Source of the DNA: Marinomonas rhizomae
GTDB taxonomy: Bacteria; Pseudomonadota; Gammaproteobacteria; Pseudomonadales; Marinomonadaceae
DNA length: 64,000 nucleotides
Assembly: GCF_024397855.1 (NCBI RefSeq)
Contig: NZ_CP073343.1
Coordinates: forward strand, 2,666,001 to 2,730,000
Direction: 5' to 3'
A program made the translations under genes and the position numbers. Position 1 is the stretch's first letter. Each line of letters starts with the position of its first letter. Positions 11,257 to 21,583 of the stretch are shown piece after piece. The notes under the pieces were generated by a model. It ran no database searches and was not told the DNA's origin. It saw only the letters and a program-made list of their open reading frames with translations.

Positions 11257-12300
11257 TTAATACCCTCGAGATTGGGTGATTTTCCCAATCCACAACACGG
11301 CTTTTTGCTCCAGAGCAGAAAAGAAAGACAAACCTAAACGTTCCGCCATTCCCTTTGGCTGCTTATAAGTCACTTGTATCACTTCAGCGCTTTCATAATG
11401 AGAAACCAAATACGCATCACTGGTCATTACTAGGTCAATCAGTTTATTGTCTATTGCCTCTGAACCATACCAAGTATCACCTGTTGCAATGTCTTCAATA
11501 TCCAACTGTGGACGCTGGCTCGAAACAAATCGTTTAAACAAACCGTGAGTATCTTCTAGGTCTTGTTTAAATTTTTCTCGGCCCTCATCCGTATTTTCAC
11601 CCAACATAGTTAAAGTACGCTTATACTTACCCGCCGTGTGAAGTTCCACATCAATCAAGCTCCTATCAAGCAATCTATGCACATTCGGAACTTGCGCAAC
11701 GACACCAATAGAACCAAGAATCGCAAACGGTGCTGCAATAATTTTATCAGCCACACAAGCCATCATATAACCGCCACTGGCTGCTACTTTATCAACACAA
11801 ATCGTTAACGGAATACTGGCCTCTCGGATGCGCTGCAACTGAGATGCTGCTAAACCATAACCATGCACAACACCACCACCACTCTCTAAACGAACCACCA
11901 CCTCATCCTGAGGTTTAGCCACACTTAAAATTGCGGTAATTTCTTCACGCATGGTTTCAACTGCTGACGCCTTTATATCACCATCAAAATCCAAGACGTA
12001 AAGACGCTTCTTTGCGACTTCCTCTGCCTCTTTCGGTGCTTTTTTTAACGCCTTCTTTTCCAGTTTTTCTTTTTTCTTTTTTTCTTTTGCTATGTTTTTA
12101 AGATCTTTTTTATCCAATAGCTGATGATCCAACTCAGCCTTCATGGCATCATAACTTTCATTCAACTTAGTAACGGACAAACTACCTGGTTGCGATTTAC
12201 GCTTCCCACTAGATAAAACAGCCAAAAGAAAACCTATCACCAAAGCAACACTGACCAATCTCAATAAAAAACCGGCGTAATCAGTTAAAAATTCCAACAT
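11257..12300 (-). CDS. sohB: SohB-type S49 protease
   Basis: Inner-membrane-anchored serine protease of family S49 (SppA-like) facing the periplasm. The 347-residue protein has an N-terminal helix (about residues 8-28) and a long lysine-rich charged linker (about 60-95), then the protease domain. The nucleophile serine lies in VAASGGYMMA and the catalytic lysine in TAGKYKRTL. Length matches E. coli SohB (349). The stop codon TAA is part of the MITE's target duplication, so the insertion sits exactly at the end of the gene without altering the protein. Confidence 0.93.
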   Translation of the reverse strand: MLEFLTDYAGFLLRLVSVALVIGFLLAVLSSGKRKSQPGSLSVTKLNESYDAMKAELDHQLLDKKDLKNIAKEKKKKEKLEKKALKKAPKEAEEVAKKRLYVLDFDGDIKASAVETMREEITAILSVAKPQDEVVVRLESGGGVVHGYGLAASQLQRIREASIPLTICVDKVAASGGYMMACVADKIIAAPFAILGSIGVVAQVPNVHRLLDRSLIDVELHTAGKYKRTLTMLGENTDEGREKFKQDLEDTHGLFKRFVSSQRPQLDIEDIATGDTWYGSEAIDNKLIDLVMTSDAYLVSHYESAEVIQVTYKQPKGMAERLGLSFFSALEQKAVLWIGKITQSRGY

Positions 12301-12547
12301 CTCTTCCTCTAAATAATCATAACTTCTTGAGATAGTGGGGCTATTTTTATAAATAGCAATATCTATAAGTCATTAATCACTATAGATACTGTTTCTTATT
12401 TGACTTATTATCTGCACACTTTGAAAAAGCCTCTTCAAAATAATAACTACAAGAAAGCTAACAAGATTCTTCTGAACCACTGAAAACATAGAGAAATCTT
12501 GTTAATTTTTTTGCACATTTCAGTGCCTTTTTATGAAGGAGCAACTA

Positions 12548-14050
12548 ATGAAAACCTCTCTGTCACAATCGTTTGGAAGAAATTTCCTCGGCGCCTCGCC
12601 ACTTTGGTACAAACAAATAATCTTAGCCTTTTTGATTATCAATCCTATTGTTTTCGTTACTTTAGGTCCATTTATCGCGGGCTGGCTGTTAATTATTGAG
12701 TTCATTTTTACCTTAGCAATGGCACTAAAATGCTACCCACTTCAACCGGGAGGCCTACTTGCTATTGAGGCTGTAGCGCTTGGCCTCACAACACCCGAGG
12801 GCGTTTACACAGAGGTCTCACACAACCTTGAAGTAATATTGCTGCTAATGTTCATGGTAGCTGGTATCTACTTCATGAAAGACATGCTGTTATTTATCTT
12901 CAATAAGCTCCTAGTTAAAGTAAAATCTAAAATCGTTATTTCGTTAATTTTTAGTTTTTCTGCTGCGTTGCTCTCTGCCTTTTTGGACGCTCTAACCGTG
13001 ACAGCCGTTCTGATCAGTGTCGGTGTAGGGTTTTATTCGGTTTACCACAAAGCCGCTTCAGGACAAAGCTCAAATAAAAACCACGACCATGGTAAAGATG
13101 ACTCTATTCTGCCAGTGAACACTGAAGACCTGAATGAATTCCGCTCTTTCTTACGAGACTTGTTAATGCACGGTGCGGTTGGTACAGCACTCGGCGGTGT
13201 CGCAACGTTAGTAGGCGAACCACAAAACTTACTGATTGCTAAAGTGGCGGGGTGGAATTTTGGCGAATTCTTCCTTTATGTGGCTCCTGTTTCAATACCT
13301 GTTTTAATTTGCGGTTTGTTAACCGTTGTGGTGTTAGAGAAAACCGCATGGTTTGACTACGGAGCACAATTGCCAGACACAGTCCGAGACATCCTTAATA
13401 ACTTTGAAAAAGAAGAAAGCCAAAAACACACAAACAAAATCAGAGCCCAACTTATTGTGCAAGGCATCGTTGCTATTATCCTAGTATTTGCACTTGCTTT
13501 CCATGTTGCGGAAGTTGGATTAGTGGGCTTAATGGTTATCGTGTTATTGACATCATTTAATGGCATTATTGAAGAACACCGTATTGGCCATGCCTTTGAA
13601 GAGTCCCTACCTTTTACCGCTTTGTTGGTAGTATTTTTCACCGTTGTTTCCGTCATACATTCTCAACACCTGTTTCAACCAGTGATTGATGTTGTTTTAC
13701 AAATGCCAACTGAGCGCCAACCTATAATGCTATTTATTGCTAATGGTTTGCTTTCAGCAATCAGCGACAATGTTTTTGTGGCGACGGTTTATATCAATGA
13801 GATTAAAGCCGCTTTGGACGCTGGAACCATCACTCGCGAACACTTTGATAAACTCGCTGTTGCCGTCAACACTGGCACCAACCTTCCTAGCGTAGCAACA
13901 CCGAATGGACAAGCCGCATTCTTATTCTTGTTAACCTCTGCAATCGCACCTTTATTGCGATTGTCTTACGGCAAGATGGTTTGGATGGCATTACCTTACA
14001 CAGTGGTACTTAGCGTTGTTGGTGGACTTTGTGTCACCTACTTTCTGTAG
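12548..14050 (+). CDS. nhaB: Na+/H+ antiporter NhaB
   Basis: Electrogenic sodium/proton antiporter of the inner membrane. The 500-residue protein closely follows E. coli Nha[76 protein letters not shown] and [19 protein letters not shown] chose ATG 12548 over the upstream in-frame ATG 12533, because AAGGAG lies 6 nt before it. Its pairing with Na+-NQR in the same window fits a sodium-based marine physiology. Transcribed away from sohB and followed by a strong terminator. Confidence 0.97.
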   Translation: MKTSLSQSFGRNFLGASPLWYKQIILAFLIINPIVFVTLGPFIAGWLLIIEFIFTLAMALKCYPLQPGGLLAIEAVALGLTTPEGVYTEVSHNLEVILLLMFMVAGIYFMKDMLLFIFNKLLVKVKSKIVISLIFSFSAALLSAFLDALTVTAVLISVGVGFYSVYHKAASGQSSNKNHDHGKDDSILPVNTEDLNEFRSFLRDLLMHGAVGTALGGVATLVGEPQNLLIAKVAGWNFGEFFLYVAPVSIPVLICGLLTVVVLEKTAWFDYGAQLPDTVRDILNNFEKEESQKHTNKIRAQLIVQGIVAIILVFALAFHVAEVGLVGLMVIVLLTSFNGIIEEHRIGHAFEESLPFTALLVVFFTVVSVIHSQHLFQPVIDVVLQMPTERQPIMLFIANGLLSAISDNVFVATVYINEIKAALDAGTITREHFDKLAVAVNTGTNLPSVATPNGQAAFLFLLTSAIAPLLRLSYGKMVWMALPYTVVLSVVGGLCVTYFL

Positions 14051-14067
14051 CGTACAACCCTAAATGC

Positions 14068-14099
14068 AAAAAAATGCCCTCTTCAAGGAGGGCATTTTT
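14068..14099. terminator. bidirectional terminator between nhaB and dnaQ
   Basis: Stem ATGCCCTC/GAGGGCAT with loop TTCAAG, A-run on the left and T-run on the right. It serves the convergent nhaB and dnaQ genes. Confidence 0.9.
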
Positions 14100-14139
14100 G
14101 ATTATTACTCTATAAGTTTGTTGTATTTGTAATACAGAA

Positions 14140-14853
14140 CTAATGATTAATCCGCCACAAAGACTGACCTGATTTTTTATCTATCAAATCCAAGCGCTCT
14201 TCATGGACTTTTAACTCCTCTTCACTCGCTCTAATCACTTTCAACGCAGGACGATTTTGAGAAAGCCGGCGAATTTCTTCAACGTCACCTTCTTCTTTAG
14301 AGTCTGAATCAGAATTATTCGCTAAGCCAAGACTCGTCTGCCCACCTGTCATCAATAGGTAAACGTCAGCAAGAATCTCTGAATCCAAAAGTGCGCCGTG
14401 CAACTCACGATGCGAGTTATCAATACCGTAACGTCTACACAAAATATCTAGGTTATTTTTCTGCCCCGGATGCTTCTTACGGGCATAAACCAGACTATCA
14501 AACACGCCACAAACTTCTGCTGTTTTTGGATAACCACCAATCCGAGCAAATTCATGATCCATAAAGCCAATATCAAACGGCGCGTTATGAATGATAAGCT
14601 CTGCACCCTTTATAAAATCAAAAAATTCTTGAGCGATTTCATGGAAACGCGGTTTATCAGCTAGAAACTCGTTACTAATACCGTGGACTCGAAAAGCCTC
14701 TTCTTCCACTTCTCTATCGGGATTAATGTAAACATGAAAATGTCGCTTAGTCAGTTTGCGACCAATCATCTCCACACAACCGATTTCGATAATACGATGA
14801 CCCTGCTTGGGATCAATACCGGTTGTTTCCGTATCGAGTACTACCTGCCTCAT
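14140..14853 (-). CDS. dnaQ: DNA polymerase III epsilon subunit (proofreading 3'-5' exonuclease)
   Basis: Proofreading exonuclease of the replicative polymerase. The 237-residue protein has Exo[10 protein letters not shown], Exo[15 protein letters not shown] and ExoIII-epsilon [15 protein letters not shown] with the catalytic histidine and aspartates. The C-terminal tail after about residue 180 would bind the alpha subunit. Overlaps the end of rnhA by 4 nt. In E. coli dnaQ and rnhA are adjacent but divergent, while here they share one strand. Confidence 0.97.
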   Translation of the reverse strand: MRQVVLDTETTGIDPKQGHRIIEIGCVEMIGRKLTKRHFHVYINPDREVEEEAFRVHGISNEFLADKPRFHEIAQEFFDFIKGAELIIHNAPFDIGFMDHEFARIGGYPKTAEVCGVFDSLVYARKKHPGQKNNLDILCRRYGIDNSHRELHGALLDSEILADVYLLMTGGQTSLGLANNSDSDSKEEGDVEEIRRLSQNRPALKVIRASEEELKVHEERLDLIDKKSGQSLWRINH

Positions 14854-15293
14854 GATGCCGCCCTTAGTTCATCAATACCTTTGTTCGCCAATTGGTCTGC
14901 AATTTCATTGCCTTCTATCCCTGCATGGCCTTTCACCCACTTCCAAGTGACTTCATGATGCTGACACTGTTCATCTAACGCTTGCCATAGATCTTTGTTT
15001 TTAACTGGCTGCTTAGAAGCTGTCATCCAGCCTTTTCGCTTCCAACCCGCTAACCATTCCGTAATCCCCTTCTGTACATAAGAGGAATCGGTATAAAGTG
15101 TCACTGAGCATTTTTCTTTTAATGCACGTAGGCCCTCTATTGCGCCCATAAGCTCCATCCGATTGTTGGTGGTATCGTGCTCGCCACCACAAAGGTGTTT
15201 TTCGTGCTCGCCAAAAGTAAGCCAAGCTCCCCAACCACCGATGCCAGGATTCCCCTTACAAGCACCATCCGTATACATTATTACCTTTTTCAC
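14850..15293 (-). CDS. rnhA: ribonuclease HI
   Basis: Degrades RNA in RNA:DNA hybrids. The 147-residue protein shows all catalytic acids: [26 protein letters not shown] and the last aspartate in NEIADQLA, plus the basic handle WKRKGW. Size is typical. It overlaps both dnaQ (4 nt) and the upstream methyltransferase gene (4 nt), so the three form a translationally coupled operon. Confidence 0.97.
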   Translation of the reverse strand: MKKVIMYTDGACKGNPGIGGWGAWLTFGEHEKHLCGGEHDTTNNRMELMGAIEGLRALKEKCSVTLYTDSSYVQKGITEWLAGWKRKGWMTASKQPVKNKDLWQALDEQCQHHEVTWKWVKGHAGIEGNEIADQLANKGIDELRAAS

Positions 15294-16030
15294 TCTTTCA
15301 TCTCTTTTGCTGTTGGTTTTGTTAATGGCGGCACTCTAACACGAGCCCCGGACCAACGAGGTTTTAATGGAATATGACGTCTTACTTGTTTGGTTGCCGT
15401 CATCACATACACACCACTAAAAGGCAGTTTGAGAGGTTTCAGCATTCGATCAATCCAAGCAAAACGCGACCGCCACTTACTAGACTTAAGCGGTGGTTCA
15501 TAATAAAAAAAACGCTTTGAGTCTAATGTCAAACCCGCCACTTTAAGCCAATCTTCCAAGCGTTGATGAGCAATAAAATGCCCACACCAAGGCGCTTTAA
15601 CCTTCTTGGAAAACAAACGCCTACAACCCCATAATCCCCAAGGGTTAAAACCAACAATAATGAGTTTACCACTTGGCAACAGGGTTCTTGCTGCCTCTCT
15701 GAGGTCATCATGTGGCGTGGCAGAAATATCTAATGTGTGATGAAAAACATGCACATCAACACCATCCGCTTCAAAAGGCAATTCACTTGCTCTGGCCACA
15801 ATCGTATTACTAGGCGCACCAAATTCTAAAGCAGGGGCAATTAATATACTTTCGCGCACACGATGGCTTTTTAAAGAAAAATCTCTAAGAGGAGACTGAC
15901 TCACTAAATAGTAACCTACCGCAGAATCAAGTTCAGAGGCTATCTCGCTCAACTCTAATTGCAACAGGCTATCGCCTAGGTTACTTTTGTACCAATTTTG
16001 AAAAAATTGTCTTGATTGATCATCCAACAT
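15290..16030 (-). CDS. SAM-dependent methyltransferase, YafS-like
   Basis: Class I methyltransferase-type protein of unknown substrate, 246 residues. A methyltransferase-11-like core is visible ([38 protein letters not shown]). The SAM-binding glycine loop is poorly conserved in the N-terminal third. Its place between gloB (divergent) and rnhA is that of E. coli yafS, which supports orthology. It starts 98 nt from the gloB start on the opposite strand. Confidence 0.8.
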   Translation of the reverse strand: MLDDQSRQFFQNWYKSNLGDSLLQLELSEIASELDSAVGYYLVSQSPLRDFSLKSHRVRESILIAPALEFGAPSNTIVARASELPFEADGVDVHVFHHTLDISATPHDDLREAARTLLPSGKLIIVGFNPWGLWGCRRLFSKKVKAPWCGHFIAHQRLEDWLKVAGLTLDSKRFFYYEPPLKSSKWRSRFAWIDRMLKPLKLPFSGVYVMTATKQVRRHIPLKPRWSGARVRVPPLTKPTAKEMKE

Positions 16031-16128
16031 ACAATGAATTCTCTATTTAAAACGGTATGACTGTGTCTTTTGTTATTTTTCTTGGCGCGTCATATGAAAC
16101 ACAACGACCTTTTAAAAGTAGACACGTT

Positions 16129-16902
16129 ATGACTATCTTTCCGCTTCCCGCCTTTAATGACAATTATATCTGGATAATCCAAGATAAAGATAGTTCAGAC
16201 ATTTGGGCTGTTGACCCAGGTAAAGCAGATGTTGTTTTAAACTACTGTCATGAATATCAAAAGACCTTAGCAGGCATTTTAATCACTCACCACCATAAAG
16301 ATCACATCGGCGGTGTAGCAGAGCTCAAACAACATTCAAACTGCCCTGTATATGGACCTAAACACCTTACAGACTTAGTCACTCATGCTGTTGATGAAAA
16401 TGATCAAGTCCAAGTTTTTTCAAAAATATTCACTGTCATTGCAACACCTGGGCACACTCTTGATCACTTATGTTATTTTTCTGATCAACAAAACCCCATA
16501 TTATTCTGTGGTGACACCTTATTTAAGGGTGGTTGCGGTCGAATAATGGAAGGCACACCCGAGCAAATGCTGACAGCGATGAACAAGATTTCAAGCCTAC
16601 CTGATGATACGCTAATTTATGGCACACACGAATACACACTAGCCAACTACCGCTTTGCCCTTTCGGTGGAGCCAGATAACGAAGAACTGATGGTAAGCAA
16701 CCAAGTTAGCCAGCAACTCCGCCAGGAAAACAAGCCGACACTACCAACCAAACTCAGTTTAGAGAAAAAAACTAATCCTTTTTTAAGAAGCCATATTGAG
16801 ACTGTAAAAACTCAATCTGCACAACAACTTAACGAAAAACCAGCGCCAAATTCTGTCGCCGCTTTTAGCCAAGTGAGACGCGCTAAAGATAGTTTTAGTT
16901 GA
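16129..16902 (+). CDS. gloB: hydroxyacylglutathione hydrolase (glyoxalase II)
   Basis: Hydrolyses S-lactoylglutathione in methylglyoxal detoxification. Metallo-beta-lactamase fold with THHHKDHIGG, TPGHTLDH, FCGDTLFKGGCGR and GTHEYT metal and substrate motifs. The start giving MTIFPLPAFNDNYIW was preferred over an upstream in-frame ATG that would add 24 atypical residues. 257 residues, as expected. Divergent from the yafS-like gene and followed by mltD, the conserved order. Confidence 0.96.
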   Translation: MTIFPLPAFNDNYIWIIQDKDSSDIWAVDPGKADVVLNYCHEYQKTLAGILITHHHKDHIGGVAELKQHSNCPVYGPKHLTDLVTHAVDENDQVQVFSKIFTVIATPGHTLDHLCYFSDQQNPILFCGDTLFKGGCGRIMEGTPEQMLTAMNKISSLPDDTLIYGTHEYTLANYRFALSVEPDNEELMVSNQVSQQLRQENKPTLPTKLSLEKKTNPFLRSHIETVKTQSAQQLNEKPAPNSVAAFSQVRRAKDSFS

Positions 16903-16956
16903 CCTCTATAGCCACACCTTTAAAATGGCGAAACTTTATCCAACTTTGTGACCTTC

Positions 16957-18615
16957 ATGATATATAAATTTTTATGGGTTTGCCTGGCAAGCCTAGCGCT
17001 AAGCGCATGCCAAACCGCCTCTAAAATAGAGCGACAAAACACCTCAAGTGATTTGCTAGAATCTTCAGCAGAAGTAGATGCTGATGCTGATACTGTCGAA
17101 GCAGACACAGAACAACTTGGTTTTATCGATACCGTCCCTCCAGTTGACTCAACTGTTGAGGAAGAAGACGTTAAAGCAGAACCTGTCATTGCAAACAGCA
17201 AACCAAGAGCGCCAGAAGATATTTGGCAACGCATCCGTGAAGGATACCAGCTCAACCTAGATATAGATCGCCCTCGTTTATCATCCCAGTTACGTTGGTT
17301 TAGCTCTCATCCTTCTTACTTAGACAGAGTATCAAAGCGCGGTGAGCGCTATTTGTATTACATTGTCGATGAGCTAGAGAAAGCAGGCATTCCAACTGAA
17401 ATTGCTTTATTGCCTATCGTCGAAAGTGGCTTTGATCCTTTTGGTTATAGCCATGGCCGCGCCTCAGGCCCTTGGCAATTCATTCCCTCTACAGGGCAAA
17501 TGTATGGGTTAGACCAAACATGGTGGTATGACGGTCGCCGTGACATTATTGGTTCAACTCAAGCCGCTATCGCCTATTTAACTCGACTGCACAAAATGTT
17601 CGATGGTGACTGGTTACATGCTTTAGCATCCTATAATTCAGGTGAAGGTACGGTATTAAGAGCTATTAGAAAAAACAAGAAAGCAGGCAAGCCAACTGAT
17701 TTTTGGTCACTAGACCTACCTAGAGAAACACGTGCGTACGTGCCAAAATTGATCGCTCTAGCAAAAATCATTAAAAATCCAGAAAAATACAATTACTCGA
17801 CTTACTTCATTCCTAACAAACCGTATTTTGATGTCGTAAATATCGGCGGGCAACTCGATTTAGCCCAAGCAGCCGAAATGGCAGACGTAAGCATCGATGA
17901 AGTCTATTTACTAAACCCTGGTTTTAACCAATGGGCCACATCTCCAGATGGACCACACAGATTACTAATGCCTGTGTCTAAAGCAAAACAATTTAGAACT
18001 AAGCTGGCTGAAATACCGAGTAAAGAACGAGTTACTTGGGTGCGTTACACAGTAAAAGCGGGCGATAACTTACTTCTCGTTGCCAAACAGCACAACACCA
18101 CCGTCAATGTGTTGCAGAACGTGAATAAAATATCCTCGACCATGATCCGTGTTGGGCAAGAACTAATGATTCCTGTCGCTGGCAATGACATTGAAAGCTA
18201 TACGCTAAGCTCTCATCAGCGATTATTGGCTAAACAATCTCGCGCACCAAATCGCAATCGCATAAAAATAAACTACACCGTGAATTCTGGCGATAGTCTA
18301 TGGTTAATCTCAAACAAATATGGCACAGACAGCAAAACATTGGCTCGCTGGAATAATATGGGACTTGCAGACCCGCTCATTCCTGGCAAGAAGCTCGTTG
18401 TGTGGTTAAAGCCTAAACAATCAGAGAACAGCACTCGTAGTGTAATGAAGAAGGTGGTCTACACTATTCGCTCTGGTGAGTCATTAGCTCTTGTCGCTAA
18501 CAAATTTAAAGTATCAGTCAATGATATTCGTGATTGGAACCCGAAGGTTAGTAGTAAGAAATATGTCCAACCTGGCGATAAAGTCACTTTACTCGTCAAT
18601 GTCGTTGGTGGGTAA
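16957..18615 (+). CDS. mltD: membrane-bound lytic murein transglycosylase D with three LysM domains
   Basis: Outer-membrane lipoprotein that cleaves peptidoglycan glycan strands. It has a lipoprotein signal with lipobox LSAC (residues 16-19), then an acidic linker, then the SLT domain with catalytic glutamate in PIVESGFDP and the GRASGPWQFIPSTG motif. Three LysM repeats follow, starting YTVKAGDN, YTVNSGDS and YTIRSGES. 552 residues, longer than E. coli MltD (452, two LysM). I chose the ATG at 16957; an in-frame GTG lies three codons upstream, and neither has a clear ribosome binding site. Confidence 0.93.
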   Translation: MIYKFLWVCLASLALSACQTASKIERQNTSSDLLESSAEVDADADTVEADTEQLGFIDTVPPVDSTVEEEDVKAEPVIANSKPRAPEDIWQRIREGYQLNLDIDRPRLSSQLRWFSSHPSYLDRVSKRGERYLYYIVDELEKAGIPTEIALLPIVESGFDPFGYSHGRASGPWQFIPSTGQMYGLDQTWWYDGRRDIIGSTQAAIAYLTRLHKMFDGDWLHALASYNSGEGTVLRAIRKNKKAGKPTDFWSLDLPRETRAYVPKLIALAKIIKNPEKYNYSTYFIPNKPYFDVVNIGGQLDLAQAAEMADVSIDEVYLLNPGFNQWATSPDGPHRLLMPVSKAKQFRTKLAEIPSKERVTWVRYTVKAGDNLLLVAKQHNTTVNVLQNVNKISSTMIRVGQELMIPVAGNDIESYTLSSHQRLLAKQSRAPNRNRIKINYTVNSGDSLWLISNKYGTDSKTLARWNNMGLADPLIPGKKLVVWLKPKQSENSTRSVMKKVVYTIRSGESLALVANKFKVSVNDIRDWNPKVSSKKYVQPGDKVTLLVNVVGG

Positions 18616-18645
18616 AACAAGTCTATCCGATTAGGTTCGAACCAA

Positions 18646-18677
18646 CAAAAAAGGGCTGAAATTCAGCCCTTTTTTTA
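18646..18677. terminator. terminator after mltD, bidirectional
   Basis: Stem AGGGCTGAA/TTCAGCCCT with a one-base loop core, A-run before and seven Ts after. Between convergent mltD and ppnP, able to serve both. Confidence 0.88.
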
Positions 18678-18710
18678 TAACTCTCACGTTGCAATTTTAC
18701 TATTGCACTA

Positions 18711-19001
18711 TCACTCGTAACGACAAAGATAAGCGGTTATTTCAGCCACCTTCACTTGGAAAGTCTGATTCGCTTCAACAATAAAGGTTTCACCTTTAGC
18801 AAAGGTTTTCCACTCATTTTCTGAAGGCAACAAAACATTCAAAGCACCAGACACAACCGTCATATACTCTCGCTGGCTCGTACCAAATTCGTACTCACCT
18901 ACGGCCATAACACCTACTGTTGATGTTCCTTCTGCATTATTCAATGCAATAGACTTTACTTGATCATTAAAATAGCTATTTACCGTTAACGCTGTGCTCA
19001 T
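18711..19001 (-). CDS. ppnP: pyrimidine/purine nucleoside phosphorylase
   Basis: Small cupin-fold protein of the YaiE/DUF1255 family, shown in E. coli to phosphorolyse nucleosides. The 96-residue product starts [11 protein letters not shown] and has the family hallmarks [28 protein letters not shown] and a C-terminal TAYLCRYE. The chosen start has GAGAA about 8 nt upstream; the longer open frame is not conserved in character. Lies 55 nt downstream of the LysR gene on the same strand. Confidence 0.9.
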   Translation of the reverse strand: MSTALTVNSYFNDQVKSIALNNAEGTSTVGVMAVGEYEFGTSQREYMTVVSGALNVLLPSENEWKTFAKGETFIVEANQTFQVKVAEITAYLCRYE

Positions 19002-19056
19002 ATACAAGTTCTCATTTACGTTTTTAAAATGCATGTTTAGCAACCTAAAAATACAA

Positions 19057-19953
19057 TTATGTATTTTTATTGCCAACCATTTCTTCAATTATCCATTCTT
19101 TGAAAGCCGACATAGCCGATGTCACAGAACGTCGCTTTTCATAAACCAAATAAAAAGACCGGTTAGTAATTAAATGCTGATTAAATAACACTTTTAGTGT
19201 TCCAGCTTCTATCTCTGGCATAATTAATTCTGGATCAGTTAACGAAATACCCAAACCTTGAGCCGCCGCCCCCGCAGTAAGCGAGCCACTCGAAAACATC
19301 AAGCCGCGACGAAATAATTTAGGATCAAGGTCATGCTGCTGCAGCCAATCATGCCATTCATCTTTTCGTTTAGTAACATGCAATAATGGGTAGAAACGCA
19401 TATCTTCCGGCTTATCTATAGGCTGCTCTGGTTTAATCAAGCGAGGATTACAGACAGGCGCAAGTCGTGCTGGACGCAAATAATGGGCCTCAACATCATC
19501 CCAATCACCGCTACCAAAATACACCGCCATATCTATATCGTTGGCAGAGAAATCAATTAAACCTGTAGAGGAGCTAATTTCAATCTGAATATCAGGATAA
19601 CGTTCCTGAAAACGCTCCATTCTTGGCATCAACCAACGAGTTAGAAAAGCGGGTGCCACAGCCAAACGAAGCGATCCAGATTTTTGCTTGCTTTTCAGCT
19701 CCGAAGTAGCATTTTCTAACTGCTCAAAAATGCTTTTAATTGGCTTTAGGTAAGATTCCCCAGCTTCCGTTAAGATCACTTTACGCTTAGTACGGCGGAA
19801 CAATTCAAGGCCTAGAAAACTTTCTAGGCCTTTGATTTGATGGCTAATCGCAGAAGGTGTTACAGACAATTCCTTGGCTGCTTTATTGAAACTGCCATGA
19901 CGAGCAGCAGATTCAAAACACTTTAATGAATTTAATGGGGGTAAACGATTAAT
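19057..19953 (-). CDS. LysR-family regulator, GcvA-like, apparently with an ATT start codon
   Basis: 298-residue LysR-type regulator. The winged helix-turn-helix continues in frame upstream of the first ordinary start (TTG at 19869). It reads [19 protein letters not shown] and then [17 protein letters not shown], the textbook GcvA-type N terminus. Between the in-frame TGA upstream and that TTG there is no ATG, GTG or TTG. The codon at 19953-19951 is ATT, 8 nt downstream of GGAG (19965-19962), and gives the normal N terminus. A single lost base could instead have put an ATG AGC start out of frame. The effector domain to the C terminus is complete. Target genes unknown. Confidence 0.85.
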   Translation of the reverse strand: MNRLPPLNSLKCFESAARHGSFNKAAKELSVTPSAISHQIKGLESFLGLELFRRTKRKVILTEAGESYLKPIKSIFEQLENATSELKSKQKSGSLRLAVAPAFLTRWLMPRMERFQERYPDIQIEISSSTGLIDFSANDIDMAVYFGSGDWDDVEAHYLRPARLAPVCNPRLIKPEQPIDKPEDMRFYPLLHVTKRKDEWHDWLQQHDLDPKLFRRGLMFSSGSLTAGAAAQGLGISLTDPELIMPEIEAGTLKVLFNQHLITNRSFYLVYEKRRSVTSAMSAFKEWIIEEMVGNKNT

Positions 19954-20148
19954 AAGCTCATCTCCAATAGATAAGAAAGTAAATGAAGGTACATTCCTTC
20001 TGAGTCAAAATTCATCTAACAATGTTTCAGAAATAATGGAATTTAAAAGACCAAATTGCACCTTACTTAATCAATATCGTGAATATAGCTCATCTGTCAA
20101 TTAATAAAATCTAACTCATTGGATAAATTAACAAAAAACTAACGAATA

Positions 20149-21495
20149 CTACTCATCTTCATCACCAACATTATCTGGCGCAGCAAAACGCTTAGGCGGC
20201 AATTTGAATGCATCAAAACCATCTTGCTGATTATCATGGAAACGCGCTTTACCTGCTGGCTTCTTATTCGTCTTCTTAGGCGCTTTTGTCGGCGCTTTTG
20301 CACTGCCCTTTTTGGTTTCTTGACGAATGGGCTTAGGCGGCTGCAACCCCTTAAACTTAGGCTCTAGCCCTTCAATAGATTCTGTCGCAAAGGTCTTTTG
20401 CAAAAAAGCCTCTACTGCTTTGAAACTCACCCAGTCTTTCGGTCCAACCAAGGAATAAGCATCGCCCTTAAAACCTGCGCGCCCAGTACGACCCGTTCTA
20501 TGAACGAATTCTTCTGCTTGTTTTGGTAGATCAAAGTTAAAAACATGAGATACGCTAGCAATATCCAAACCTCGAGAAGCCACATCCGTACTTACTAGTA
20601 CATCAAACTGCCCTTTCGCGAAGCTTTCCATGGTTTTATTACGAGCACTTTGAGATAAATTGCCATTCAAAGCCTGGGTACTTAACCCCCAACCAGCGAT
20701 AATCTCAGACAAACGTACGGTATCATTCTTGGTTGCAGTAAAGACAATGGCTTGTTTGATGGTTTGTCCCACTAATAAGTGCTTTAGCAAGGCTTCCTTA
20801 TGGTCTAGATGATCGCAAAGTAAAACGTGTTGAGAAATATCTGTGTGTTCATCGTAACCTTGGCCGATAGCAATACGGGAAGGCTCTCGTAAAAGCTCAC
20901 CCGCAATCTCACTTACTTCAGTATTATCTAGTGTCGCGGAAAAAAATAAAGTTTGACGCTGGCGATGACTGGCTGCGGCGTTAATCGCTCGCATGGCATC
21001 AGCAAAGCCTAAATCTAACATGCGGTCGGCTTCATCTAAAATTAACAGCTCAAGACCTTCTAAAAACACGTGGCGCTGTTTTAAGTGATCAACCAAACGA
21101 CCCGGCGTTGCCACAATAAAATGTGGGTCTTTTTGCAAAGACTTGTGCTGATCATTAAAATTCTCGCCGCCTTGAATCAGGATAGACGTAAAACGACTAG
21201 CCGCCAATAAAAGGCGCAGCTGACCAAATACCTGCTTTGCCAATTCACGAGTCGGCACCAATACAACCACACGCGGATCACGTTTAGACAAGGCTTTTTT
21301 CTTGTAGACTCGATGCAACGCAGGCAAAAGATAGGCAAGCGTTTTTCCCGAACCTGTTTTTGACGACGCCAATAAATCACGGCCAGCCATCGCTTCAGGG
21401 ATAGCACGAGACTGAATTTCAGTTGCCTCATCAAACCCCAAATGACTAATGGACTTTAAAATGCGATTATCAAAACCAAATTCTTCGAATAACAA
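20149..21495 (-). CDS. DEAD-box ATP-dependent RNA helicase (SrmB/RhlE type)
   Basis: RNA helicase of superfamily 2, probably in ribosome assembly or mRNA turnover. Motifs: Q motif region FDEATEIQSRAIP, Walker A ASSKTGSGKT, PTRELA, TPGRL, DEAD in LILDEADRMLD, SAT, and HRTGRTGRAG. A lysine/proline-rich basic tail of about 70 residues follows the core. The TTG start at 21495 was chosen because AAAGGGG precedes it by about 7 nt and the product then begins at the usual FEEFGFDNRIL. 448 residues. Which of the paralogous helicases it is cannot be settled by eye. Confidence 0.88.
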   Translation of the reverse strand: MLFEEFGFDNRILKSISHLGFDEATEIQSRAIPEAMAGRDLLASSKTGSGKTLAYLLPALHRVYKKKALSKRDPRVVVLVPTRELAKQVFGQLRLLLAASRFTSILIQGGENFNDQHKSLQKDPHFIVATPGRLVDHLKQRHVFLEGLELLILDEADRMLDLGFADAMRAINAAASHRQRQTLFFSATLDNTEVSEIAGELLREPSRIAIGQGYDEHTDISQHVLLCDHLDHKEALLKHLLVGQTIKQAIVFTATKNDTVRLSEIIAGWGLSTQALNGNLSQSARNKTMESFAKGQFDVLVSTDVASRGLDIASVSHVFNFDLPKQAEEFVHRTGRTGRAGFKGDAYSLVGPKDWVSFKAVEAFLQKTFATESIEGLEPKFKGLQPPKPIRQETKKGSAKAPTKAPKKTNKKPAGKARFHDNQQDGFDAFKLPPKRFAAPDNVGDEDE

Positions 21496-21583
21496 ACAAA
21501 CACCCCTTTCAAAACTAAATACACTACGCAGCCAAAGCGCTACGTTTAATTCGCACATTATAACCTAGACAGGCTCAAATTCG

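Noticed and set aside
19976..20000. GAAGGTA...CATTCCTTC...GAGTC stretch resembling the hairpin inside the MITE (11168-11196)
   Set aside because: The similarity needs a gap and a mismatch over about 25 bases and has no terminal repeats; most likely chance.
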